A stretch of DNA of 25,290 nucleotides from Bacteroidales bacterium. Lineage in GTDB: Bacteria > Bacteroidota > Bacteroidia > Bacteroidales > ML635J-15. The stretch is taken from contig JALOAQ010000035.1 of the NCBI GenBank assembly GCA_023228725.1, forward strand, positions 1-25,290, written 5' to 3'. The notes under the pieces are model-generated. The model did not search any database. It had not been told where the DNA came from and saw only the letters and a list, made by a program, of their open reading frames with translations. Made by a program: the position numbers and the translations under genes. Below, piece after piece: positions 16,431 to 23,975 of this stretch. How positions within the stretch are numbered: the stretch's first letter is position 1; every line of letters starts with the position of its first letter.

Positions 16431-17417
16431 CTAAAATTCAGCCTGCAACTCGTCAATTTCTATTGGCACAACACCAGATTTTTCACAAACTAAACCACCA
16501 GCTATATTTGAAATTTTAGCAATTTCTGCCATACTGGCACCAGAACTAAGCAAAAGCCCAGCAACACTAATCACAGTATCCCCTGCACCCGAAACATCTG
16601 AAATCAAGCGTTTTACAGCCGGAAAGTGAAATTCATTTTTATTGTCAGAAATAAAAACCCCATATTCAGAAAGTGTTAATAAAAGAGTTTTGATTGAATA
16701 AGTTTTAAGAAATGCTTTTGCAGACTTTTTAATTTCTAAAAAATCGGTTTTTGATATTTCTGACTTTGTACCTTCACAAAATTCTTTAAAATTTGGCTTA
16801 AACAAATCAACTCCATTATATGAATTGAAATTTCGTTTTTTAGGGTCAACAGCTGTAAAAATAGATTTTTGCTTAGCAATTTCAACAATTTTTGAAATAA
16901 GCTCGGCACTTAACACCCCTTTATCATAATCTTCAAAAATAATCAAATCTATTTTTTGTTTTTCTATAATTTCCTCAACTTTTTTAAACAACAAATCAGA
17001 ACTTTTTTTATCAATTTCTGTATCTAGCTCATCATCAACCCTTAACAAATGTTGAGAGCTACTAATAACTCTTGTTTTTGTTGTGGTTTTTCTATCTTCC
17101 AAATAAAGCAAGCCCTCACTTGACATAGAATTTTGTTCTAACAATTCAGTGAAAATCTTTCCTTTTTCATCCTGCCCAAGAACAGAACATAAAATTGGTT
17201 CAGCTCCTAAAGATTTAATATTAAGTGCAACATTTGCAGCTCCACCCATGCGGTATTCTCTACTGCTTATTGATACAATTGGAATTGGTGCTTCGGGCGA
17301 AATACGTTTAACACTACCCCACATATAAGAATCAATCATAACATCGCCTATAATTAAAACTCTTTTTGTTTTAAATTTTTCAAAATATGAAAGAATTTGA
17401 GTTTTACTAATTTCCAT
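16431..17417 (-). CDS. hldA: D-glycero-beta-D-manno-heptose-7-phosphate kinase (RfaE1/HldA-type PfkB kinase)
   Basis: 328 residues, a PfkB-family sugar kinase. RfaE-specific features are GDVMIDSYMWG (24-34), RISPEAPIPIV (38-48), MGGAANVALNI (57-67), FEDYDKGVLS (161-170), DPKKRNFNSYNGVDLFKPN (191-209) and the ATP/anion-hole motif DVSGAGDT (274-281) with catalytic base D280. It phosphorylates heptose-7-phosphate at C1 in the ADP- or GDP-heptose route that feeds lipopolysaccharide or surface glycans. The nucleotidyltransferase half of bifunctional E. coli HldE is absent, so this is the single-domain form and a separate adenylyltransferase must lie elsewhere. Start ATG is at 17417-17415, with a matching -7 box upstream. 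A general PfkB sugar kinase of other specificity is possible but less likely. Confidence 0.85.
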   Translation of the reverse strand: MEISKTQILSYFEKFKTKRVLIIGDVMIDSYMWGSVKRISPEAPIPIVSISSREYRMGGAANVALNIKSLGAEPILCSVLGQDEKGKIFTELLEQNSMSSEGLLYLEDRKTTTKTRVISSSQHLLRVDDELDTEIDKKSSDLLFKKVEEIIEKQKIDLIIFEDYDKGVLSAELISKIVEIAKQKSIFTAVDPKKRNFNSYNGVDLFKPNFKEFCEGTKSEISKTDFLEIKKSAKAFLKTYSIKTLLLTLSEYGVFISDNKNEFHFPAVKRLISDVSGAGDTVISVAGLLLSSGASMAEIAKISNIAGGLVCEKSGVVPIEIDELQAEF

Positions 17418-17440
17418 AATATTAAACTTTTAGGTTTTTA

Positions 17441-17448
17441 CAAAAATA
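17441..17448 (-). promoter_or_regulatory. -7 box for the heptose-phosphate kinase gene
   Basis: Read on the minus strand, 17448-17441 is TATTTTTG, an exact TAnnTTTG match 23 bases before the ATG. The position expected for the -33 TTG holds TTA, so this is a partial match. Confidence 0.45.
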
Positions 17449-17524
17449 TAAATATTAAATTAAACTCTAAATCTATTTTAGTTAAAGTTTGTAAAAACTT
17501 AAAAACTCAAAGTATAAATTTACC

Positions 17525-17532
17525 TATATTTG
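17525..17532 (+). promoter_or_regulatory. -7 box for the T9SS cargo gene
   Basis: TATATTTG matches TAnnTTTG exactly and lies 24 bases before the ATG at 17557. No TTG is found at the ideal distance upstream. With the minus-strand box at 17448-17441 it makes this 139-base gap a divergent promoter region. Confidence 0.45.
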
Positions 17533-17556
17533 TAAACTATAAAATATTTAATAGTT

Positions 17557-19065
17557 ATGAAAAAACAAAACACTTTTTTACTTTTACTTAGCTTAATATT
17601 TTTAAGTAATATTTCAATTGCTCAAAACACTAAATTTGAAACACTTAAACCTAAAACAGTTTTTCACAATATGCAATTAAACATTGTTAATCACGCAAGT
17701 GAAACAGAAGAAACAGGTTTAAGGCTAAAAAATAGAGTAAAGCTTGAATATTCTTTGGAAGATTTAATGGAAAAAGATTCTACAGTTTATAATTGGAGTG
17801 GAAATTATGAAAATTACAATATTGTAAAAAATGATATTTATGAAAACTATAATGATTATCTTAAATGGGTAGAATCAGACTTTGTGGACTCAGATTTTAC
17901 AAAATCATATTTTTACAAAATTCCAAATGAGACTTTTTACAGTTTAGATGCAGAAACAAACGAAATTCAATACTCTTACAAAATAGAAGTTAGTTTAAAT
18001 TCTGAAGGTTTTTTATTAGAAAGTCTTATTCTGTTTTGGAATGGTTTTGAGTTTGAAGAAGCATATAAAGAATCTTGCGAATATGATAGTAATAATAATT
18101 TAACGGAATATGTAACTAGTTTCTTTGATGATAGTGAAAATCAATGGATATTTGAATCAAAAACCACTATCAGCTACGATAATAACGGAAATATAATTGA
18201 AATGAAAGTAGAAAACTTTTCAAACGAAGAAAATACTTGGGAAATTGAAGAAATTACCAATTTTGAATTTGACCAAAATGGAAATTTAATAAGAGAAGAA
18301 TCTAAAAGGACACAAGCAGGTATTTTAGTAGATGAGTACAAAAAGCAATTTGAGTATTCTGAAGAAAATCTTTTAATTTCTATGACCCAGCAAGGTGGAC
18401 AACCACGCAAATCTTTAGAAAATTATCGAAAAGAAGAATATTCTTATAATTCAGAAAAACAAATGACAGAACTGCTTATAAGTTATTGGTTTACTACAGA
18501 TTGGGAAATTAGGCGGAAATATACATTTGCATACGATAATAATAAACTTAGTCAAGTCCTTTACTACACAATAGTTGAAGGAGATTGGTTCAATGATTTT
18601 AAACAAGACTTTAATTATAATACTAACAATAATCTAAGTTCGGTTGAAGAAAAAAATTTAGAAACCACAAATGAAAATATTTCAAAGCTTTATATAGAAT
18701 ATAACGAGTATCAACAAGTTTCAGAAATTGGCAAAATAAAATTTAATATTTTTTCTTCAATTTCTGATAAAATTATTTACACTTACGAAGAAATTGATGA
18801 AACTAAAATTTCTAATTTAATATTTTCTGATTTTACAGTTTTTCCCAACCCTGCACAAAATTTTATTAATATTCAATCAGCAGAAAATTTGTTTGATAAA
18901 GTTGAATTAATTGATATTACAGGAAAAACAGTATTTGTTTCTAAAATTGCATTAAATTCTAATAATATAAGTATTCCTACTTCTCACTTGGCAAATGGCA
19001 ATTATCAATTAAAAGTAACAAGTGGAAATCAAATTGGAACAAAACAAATTATTGTAAATAAATAA
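17557..19065 (+). CDS. Secreted protein with YD-like repeats and type A T9SS C-terminal sorting domain
   Basis: 502 residues, function unknown. Residues 1-22 are a signal peptide (MKKQ, then a Leu-rich core, ending SIAQ). Residues about 170-390 hold degenerate repeats of some 35-40 residues built around YDxNGN-like turns followed by beta strands and a spaced Trp: YDSNNN, YDNNGN, FDQNGN, YDNNK, YNTNNN, with W in NQW, NTW, TDW, GDW. Residues about 429-502 are a type A sorting domain, starting FPNPAQNFINI and ending with LANGNYQLKVTSG...GTKQIIVNK. It should therefore cross the outer membrane through SprA and be attached to the surface or released (known for this domain class). The first 170 residues are acidic and match nothing I recognise. 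It is flanked by minus-strand genes and appears to be a single-gene unit. Confidence 0.9.
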   Translation: MKKQNTFLLLLSLIFLSNISIAQNTKFETLKPKTVFHNMQLNIVNHASETEETGLRLKNRVKLEYSLEDLMEKDSTVYNWSGNYENYNIVKNDIYENYNDYLKWVESDFVDSDFTKSYFYKIPNETFYSLDAETNEIQYSYKIEVSLNSEGFLLESLILFWNGFEFEEAYKESCEYDSNNNLTEYVTSFFDDSENQWIFESKTTISYDNNGNIIEMKVENFSNEENTWEIEEITNFEFDQNGNLIREESKRTQAGILVDEYKKQFEYSEENLLISMTQQGGQPRKSLENYRKEEYSYNSEKQMTELLISYWFTTDWEIRRKYTFAYDNNKLSQVLYYTIVEGDWFNDFKQDFNYNTNNNLSSVEEKNLETTNENISKLYIEYNEYQQVSEIGKIKFNIFSSISDKIIYTYEEIDETKISNLIFSDFTVFPNPAQNFINIQSAENLFDKVELIDITGKTVFVSKIALNSNNISIPTSHLANGNYQLKVTSGNQIGTKQIIVNK

Positions 19066-19069
19066 AACA

Positions 19070-19092
19070 ATCTTAAAAAAGATAAATTTTTT
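19070..19092. terminator. Weak possible terminator between convergent genes
   Basis: ATCTT (19070-19074) and AAGAT (19079-19083) can form a short AT-rich stem followed by AAA and a T run at 19087-19092. It lies in the 36-base gap between the cargo gene and the convergent nuclease gene. The stem is short, so this is a weak call. Confidence 0.3.
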
Positions 19093-19101
19093 ATTTGATT
19101 T

Positions 19102-20475
19102 TTACAAACTAACTAATTTATAGTCTTTATTAATTTTCAAATAAGTTTTTATAATTTGTCTAATATCCTTATTATCAGGATATTTTTCAATAGATTCTAT
19201 AATCTCATTTTGTGAAAAATCAAATTCTTTATCTAAAAGAGCATAACCTTGATATTTATTTTTCGCTATAGAAATTACTGCTCTTTGATTATCATCGCAG
19301 TTTTCAAATATTATAAACGCATTTTTTACCCCCAAACTTAATTCCTGTATTAATTTTTCGGCTCTTTTATTATAATCCTCTTGATTTTCTTTACCACAAC
19401 AAGCACCTTTACATTCATTCAATCCATGATAAAAACAAGCACCCGCAGATTGATAAAGTCCGCATAATTTTTGACATAAATTATATTTTTCACACAATTT
19501 AAACAATACTTCAATAGCAGCATTACGAGAGGGATAAACATTCAAACAATCAGCCTCACAATTTTCTGAGTTTTTCACATAAAACTCTATATATCCCTTT
19601 TCATTTTCAAAAGTGAATATTCCCCAATTATTAATAAAACGCCTTTGAGCCTTATTGAATTTTGGTTTATTTTGTTTTATTTCGTGAGATTCTTTTAATA
19701 AAGCAATTAACTCACAACCAGTAAGTTCATAATCAATATCAGCAATTTCGGCTCGCATATTTAAAGCCTTATTTGTTTTTTCATTTTTTAAATGTTGTAA
19801 AATTCTAGACTTTAAATTTTTTGATTTTCCAATATAAATTACCTCTCCTTTTGTATTATAAAAATAATAAACTCCACATTTTTCAGGCAAATTTTTAATC
19901 TTAGAGATATTCAAATTTTGATTTAAACCATTTATTGAAAAGCCATTAATATTTTCACCTTGATTAAACTGATAATCATGTTTAAACAATTTATGAAACA
20001 AAATTGTGGTAGCTTTAGCGTCTCCAAACGCTCTATGTCGGTTTTGCAAATCTATTCCTAAATCTGCACATAAATTACCAAGACTATAGGATTTATGCCC
20101 AGGTAATAATTTTCGGCTTAATTGCAAAGTACACAAAGTATTTCTTTTATAATTATACGCAAGTGAAGCAAATTCTTGTTTTACTATATTATAATCAAAT
20201 CCAGAATTATGTGCTACAAAAACTGTATTTTCAGTAATTTCTACTATTTCAGCTGCAATTTCATAAAATTTAGGAGCACTTTCCACCATTTCATTAGTAA
20301 TTCCTGTCAAAGATGCAATAAAAGGAGGTATTTTAGATTCCGGATTAACAAGACTTGAAAATTCTTTAATAATTTTTTTGCCATCTGTAACTAAAATAGC
20401 AATTTCTGTAATTTTTACATTATTTTTTGAACCACCGTTTGTCTCAATATCTATAACTGAAAAAAGTTGTGTCAT
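19102..20475 (-). CDS. DEDDh exonuclease fused to a GIY-YIG (UvrC/Cho-like) nuclease
   Basis: 457 residues. Residues 1-165 are a DnaQ-type 3'-5' exonuclease: D9 and E11 (DIET), D94 (AHNSGFD), H147 and D152 (HRAFGDA), all catalytic residues present. Residues about 195-275 are a UvrC-like GIY-YIG domain: GVYYFYN (201-207), YIGKSKNLKSR (214-224) and catalytic E262 (ALLKESHEIK). Next comes a cysteine cluster, C338, C347, C355, C359, aligned with UvrC cysteines reported to hold [4Fe-4S] (x7 then x3 for the last three). The C-terminal 80 residues resemble nothing I know. The exonuclease-GIY-YIG fusion is known from several phyla and is presumed to act in DNA repair. Its ATG overlaps the stop of the upstream gene by 4 bases (ATGA), so they are co-translated. 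Confidence 0.9.
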   Translation of the reverse strand: MTQLFSVIDIETNGGSKNNVKITEIAILVTDGKKIIKEFSSLVNPESKIPPFIASLTGITNEMVESAPKFYEIAAEIVEITENTVFVAHNSGFDYNIVKQEFASLAYNYKRNTLCTLQLSRKLLPGHKSYSLGNLCADLGIDLQNRHRAFGDAKATTILFHKLFKHDYQFNQGENINGFSINGLNQNLNISKIKNLPEKCGVYYFYNTKGEVIYIGKSKNLKSRILQHLKNEKTNKALNMRAEIADIDYELTGCELIALLKESHEIKQNKPKFNKAQRRFINNWGIFTFENEKGYIEFYVKNSENCEADCLNVYPSRNAAIEVLFKLCEKYNLCQKLCGLYQSAGACFYHGLNECKGACCGKENQEDYNKRAEKLIQELSLGVKNAFIIFENCDDNQRAVISIAKNKYQGYALLDKEFDFSQNEIIESIEKYPDNKDIRQIIKTYLKINKDYKLVSL

Positions 20476-20816
20476 TTCTTTTTATCATCTTTGTCTGCTT
20501 GAGTTTTCTTTTTAGGTTTATTTATTAATTCAATTTTCAGGAAAGCGGGTCGTCTCATATAAATCGCAATTAATGCCCCTCCTATTCCACCTGCAAAACC
20601 GCCATTAATTCCTGGCCAATTATAATATTGCAAAACAAAATTTAAACCAACTAAAGCTACCAAAATTACTAATGAAAGTAAAGCTATTCTTTTCCAATTA
20701 TAAATTAATTTAACTTCTGCATTACAATAAATACAAAAACGGTTTTTTTGCCCCTTCTTTTTCCAAAAAAGACGCTGAAAAGTATTACCTGTTTTATTAC
20801 AATTAGGACATTGCAT
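20472..20816 (-). CDS. Small zinc-ribbon membrane protein, function unknown
   Basis: 114 residues. An N-terminal zinc ribbon is formed by C3-x2-C6 (CPNC) and C28-x2-C31 (CIYC), with a basic stretch between them (FWKKKGQKNR). One clear transmembrane segment follows at about 44-64 (IALLSLVILVALVGLNFVL), then a Gly-rich hydrophobic stretch at about 72-87 (GGFAGGIGGALIAIYM) that is probably a second one. The tail is strongly Lys/Asp-rich and likely cytoplasmic. I do not recognise a family. The gene overlaps the exonuclease/GIY-YIG gene by 4 bases and shares its promoter, which suggests a link with the nuclease, perhaps placing it at the membrane (inference). The start is ATG at 20816-20814, only 4 bases after a -7 box. 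Confidence 0.8.
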   Translation of the reverse strand: MQCPNCNKTGNTFQRLFWKKKGQKNRFCIYCNAEVKLIYNWKRIALLSLVILVALVGLNFVLQYYNWPGINGGFAGGIGGALIAIYMRRPAFLKIELINKPKKKTQADKDDKKK

Positions 20817-20820
20817 TTTG

Positions 20821-20850
20821 CAAAAATACTTAAATATTAATAGTATTCAA
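20821..20850 (-). promoter_or_regulatory. Promoter of the zinc-ribbon/nuclease pair, possibly leaderless
   Basis: On the minus strand, TTG (20850-20848) is followed by exactly 19 bases and then TATTTTTG (20828-20821), the full Bacteroidetes pattern. Only four bases (CAAA) separate the box from the ATG at 20816-20814, so transcription should begin at or just before the start codon. Confidence 0.65.
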
Positions 20851-20914
20851 TTATTTCTTAACACTTTTTTAAGTATTTTTAATAATATTATGAGAAAATC
20901 TAAAATTATATTTT

Positions 20915-20922
20915 TACTTTTG
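20915..20922 (+). promoter_or_regulatory. -7 box for the M16 peptidase gene
   Basis: TACTTTTG matches TAnnTTTG exactly and lies 29 bases before the ATG at 20952. There is no clear TTG at the -33 distance. Together with the minus-strand promoter at 20850-20821 it makes this 135-base gap divergent. Confidence 0.45.
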
Positions 20923-20951
20923 TTAAAATTTTAAAATTAAAGCTATAAAAC

Positions 20952-23753
20952 ATGAAACAATTTACATTTTTGATTATTGCAATCATCTTTAGTTTCAATT
21001 TTGCTTTTGGTCAAGGCATGGAACTAACGGACAAACTACCAAACGACCCGAATGTAATTACAGGAACTTTAGAAAATGGACTAACTTATTACATTAAGTC
21101 TAATAAAATTCCTGAAAATAGAGCAGAATTTACCTTAGCTGTAAAAGCAGGTTCGGTTATAGAAGATGAAGACCAACAAGGTTTGGCTCACTTTACAGAA
21201 CACATGGCTTTTAATGGTTCTACTAACTTTCCAAAAAATGAGCTTGTAAATTATTTAGAATCTTTAGGTATGCAGTTTGGACCAGAAGTAAATGCTTATA
21301 CATCTTTTGACGAAACTGTTTATGGAATTAAAGTTCCAACTGATGATCCCGAGTTTATAGAAAAAGGATTATTAGTTCTTTACGATTGGGCCTCAGAATT
21401 AAGTTTAGAAACCGAAGAAATTGATGCCGAACGTGGTGTTATTCACGAAGAATGGAGAATGGGGCAAGGAGCTATGGACCGTATTCAACGCAAATACTTA
21501 AAAGCTATTTTCCATAATTCTATTTATGCAGAAAGATTGCCTATAGGAACAATGGAAGTTGTTGACAATTGCGATCCTGAAACTATACGCCGTTTTTATC
21601 GCGACTGGTATCGTCCTGATTTAATGGCTGTTATATTAGTTGGTGATTTTGATGCAAAAGAAATGGAACAAAAAGTTATCAATCAATTTTCAAAAATTAA
21701 AATGATAGATAATCCACGCGAAAGAGTTTATGCCGACATTCCAGACCATGAAGAAACTTTAATTTGCGTAGCTACAGACCCCGAAGCTCCTATAAGCATG
21801 ATACAAATGTTTTACAAACATCCGTCAAAACCAAAAATTACTGTTGCCGACTATAAAGACGATATGATTAGCATGTTGCTAAGCTCTATGCTTTCAAATC
21901 GTTTGGCTGAGCTTACTCTTTTAGAAAATCCTCCTTTTATTCAAGCTTACGCAGGATATTCAGAATTTATAGGACCTAAAGATGTATTTATTAGTTTAGG
22001 AATTGTTCAAAATAATGACATAAAAACTACAATGCAAGCCCTAGTTTCTGAAAATGAAAGAATGATTCAATATGGTTTTACAGAAACTGAATTAGAAAGA
22101 GAAAAAGCAGCAATTCTTAAACAAATGGAAAAAGCTTATAATGAAAGAGATAAGCAAAAATCAGAAAGCTATGTTAGTGAATATAAACAACACTTTCTTC
22201 CTCCATATAGCCCTTATCCAGGTATTGAGTATGAATATGAGTTATTTAAAAAATATATACCTCAAATTAGTTTAGAAGAAGTTAACGCTTTTGCTAAAAC
22301 TGTTGTTACAGAAGAAAATTGTGTTATTGTTGTTATGGCTCCTGAAAAAGAAGGAGTTACAATTCCAAGCCAAGACGAAATTTTAAAAATATATCAAGAT
22401 GCCTCAAAAATTAAAGTGGAAGCATATGTTGACAAAGTTTCGGATAAAAGCTTAATTTCAGATTTACCAAAACCTGTTAAAGTTAGTAAAAAATCTAAAA
22501 ACAAAGATTTTGGCTATCAAACTTGGACACTTAAAAATGGTATAAAAGTAGTTTTTAAAACTACAGATTTTAAAGATGATGAAATCATGTTTGAAGCAAA
22601 AAGTTTAGGTGGATATTCAGTTTACGAACAAAGAGATGATATTAGCAGTAAAATTGCAGATGAAGTTGCAGAAGAAAGTGGTTTAGGTAATTATGACAAA
22701 TCTGAATTACAAAAATTCTTAGCAGACAAAAATGTTAGATTTAGCACTTATATAGGCGAAAGCTCTGAAGGTATAACCGGCTCTTCAAGTGTAGAAGATT
22801 TTGAAACTTTATTACAAATGATTTATGCTACATTTACACAACCAAGACTAACAGAAACAGCTTTTAACTCATATATGAACAAGCAAAAAGCTTTGTTAGA
22901 AAATGCTAAATTAGACCCACAATCTGCATGGTCGGATACTTTAAGAACTACTGTAGCTAATAATCACCCACGCCGCAGACCAATTAACGCTACTATTTTA
23001 GATGAAGCAAACTTTAGAAGAGTAAAAAGCATTTATTCTCAAAGATTTGGCGATCCAGGTAATTTTACTTTTTATTTTGTTGGAAATTTTGATGAAAAAC
23101 TTGCTAAACCTCTAATTGAAAAATATTTAGGAGCACTTCCAATAGTTGAAAGAAACGAAAATTATAGAGATTTAGGCGTAAGACCTCCAAAAGGAATTGT
23201 TGAGAAAACTGTAAACAAAGGTAAAGATGCTAAATGTATGGAAGTTATTAACTTTACCGGAGAATTTGATTATACATACCACAATAGATTAGAATTAGAC
23301 GCTATTTGTAAAATTTTATCAACACGTTTATTAGAAGAAATTCGTGAAAAAGAAAGTGGAGTTTATACTATAGGTGCATATCCATCAAGTTCAAAAATTC
23401 CATACGAACAATATAGTGTTACAATTTTCTTTAGCTGCGATCCTGAAAGAGAAAATGAATTAAAAACTAAAATTTTCGACATTGTTAAATCCTTACAAAC
23501 AGACGGAATAAGCGAGAAAGACATACAAAAAGTCATTGAAAAAGAAAAACGTGAGTTCGAAACTAATGTGAAAGAAAATTCATATTGGAAAAGACTTATT
23601 ATGGATGTTGAAGATAAAAATGTAAACTCTAAAGAATACAAAGATTATCCAAATATGATGGAAAATATAAGTGTTGAATCTATGACAAAAGCTGCAAATA
23701 AATATTTTGATTTAAACAACTATATAAAAGTTATGTTAGCACCTGAAAATTAA
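20952..23753 (+). CDS. Exported M16 family zinc metallopeptidase (two-module, pitrilysin-like)
   Basis: 933 residues. Residues 1-20 are a signal peptide (hydrophobic core FLIIAIIFSFNFAFG, then QG). The first module carries the inverted zinc motif H80-F-T-E83-H84, followed by the conserved helix E160-R-G-V-I-H-E-E167; by alignment with processing peptidases E167 is the likely third zinc ligand. A second M16 module starts near 520 (WTLKNGIKVVF) and has no HxxEH, as is usual for the structural half of the clam-shell enzyme. The length fits two modules in one chain. It probably degrades peptides in the periplasm. There is no T9SS sorting domain at the end (it stops at YIKVMLAPEN), so it should not be surface-exported by that route. 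It is a single-gene unit followed by the palindromic element at 23765-23936. Confidence 0.93.
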   Translation: MKQFTFLIIAIIFSFNFAFGQGMELTDKLPNDPNVITGTLENGLTYYIKSNKIPENRAEFTLAVKAGSVIEDEDQQGLAHFTEHMAFNGSTNFPKNELVNYLESLGMQFGPEVNAYTSFDETVYGIKVPTDDPEFIEKGLLVLYDWASELSLETEEIDAERGVIHEEWRMGQGAMDRIQRKYLKAIFHNSIYAERLPIGTMEVVDNCDPETIRRFYRDWYRPDLMAVILVGDFDAKEMEQKVINQFSKIKMIDNPRERVYADIPDHEETLICVATDPEAPISMIQMFYKHPSKPKITVADYKDDMISMLLSSMLSNRLAELTLLENPPFIQAYAGYSEFIGPKDVFISLGIVQNNDIKTTMQALVSENERMIQYGFTETELEREKAAILKQMEKAYNERDKQKSESYVSEYKQHFLPPYSPYPGIEYEYELFKKYIPQISLEEVNAFAKTVVTEENCVIVVMAPEKEGVTIPSQDEILKIYQDASKIKVEAYVDKVSDKSLISDLPKPVKVSKKSKNKDFGYQTWTLKNGIKVVFKTTDFKDDEIMFEAKSLGGYSVYEQRDDISSKIADEVAEESGLGNYDKSELQKFLADKNVRFSTYIGESSEGITGSSSVEDFETLLQMIYATFTQPRLTETAFNSYMNKQKALLENAKLDPQSAWSDTLRTTVANNHPRRRPINATILDEANFRRVKSIYSQRFGDPGNFTFYFVGNFDEKLAKPLIEKYLGALPIVERNENYRDLGVRPPKGIVEKTVNKGKDAKCMEVINFTGEFDYTYHNRLELDAICKILSTRLLEEIREKESGVYTIGAYPSSSKIPYEQYSVTIFFSCDPERENELKTKIFDIVKSLQTDGISEKDIQKVIEKEKREFETNVKENSYWKRLIMDVEDKNVNSKEYKDYPNMMENISVESMTKAANKYFDLNNYIKVMLAPEN

Positions 23754-23764
23754 AAAAATATATT

Positions 23765-23936
23765 AAAAAAGACGGTGTCTCATAAGTGTCAAACTGCTTC
23801 GTTACTTTTAATATTCGGACTCAGTCACGTACTTCTGTACGCTCCTTCGTTCTCAATTTCAGAGCCTTGCATTTTAACACTTCTGAAACATCTTGAAAGT
23901 TTATTGTTTTAAAAGTTGTTTTGAGACCGCCTTTTT
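23765..23936. repeat. Imperfect 172-bp palindromic element (MITE-like or dispersed repeat)
   Basis: Nested inverted arms are visible. The outer arms are 23766-23782 (AAAAAGACGGTGTCTCA) and 23922-23936 (TGAGACCGCCTTTTT), paired except for one mismatch and a 2-base bulge. The middle arms are 23784-23797 (AAGTGTCAAACTGC) and 23869-23882 (GCATTTTAACACTT), with 12 of 14 positions paired. The core is a perfect hairpin, CGTAC-TTCT-GTACG (23828-23841). Its GC content is visibly above the surroundings, and I find no coding frame with a start and good composition. The outer ends resemble transposon terminal repeats of the GTCTCA type. It fills most of the 222-base gap between the peptidase and flavodiiron genes. 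The right arm ends in TTTTTG and could also terminate transcription from the peptidase. Confidence 0.65.
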
Positions 23937-23975
23937 GTTAATTCATTTTTAAAAACATTAAAAAAATATAATCTT

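Noticed and set aside
17397..17591. 64-codon plus-strand frame across the divergent promoter region
   Set aside because: It overlaps the kinase start, both promoter boxes and the start of the cargo gene, and its product has no sensible features.
20920..20937. Possible Rex operator (TTGTTAAAATTTTAAAAT) overlapping the peptidase promoter
   Set aside because: Only one half resembles the Rex half-site; the other lacks the CAA end. Similar TTTGTAAA-like runs follow other -7 boxes in the window, so this is probably promoter composition.
23765..23936. Ordinary intrinsic terminator for the peptidase gene
   Set aside because: The outer arms enclose about 140 bases and there are nested inner arms, much larger than a normal terminator, although it could still end transcription.
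23936..23957. TTGTTAA near the flavodiiron gene as a Rex half-site
   Set aside because: No matching inverted half-site at the expected spacing; a single half in AT-rich DNA is weak.
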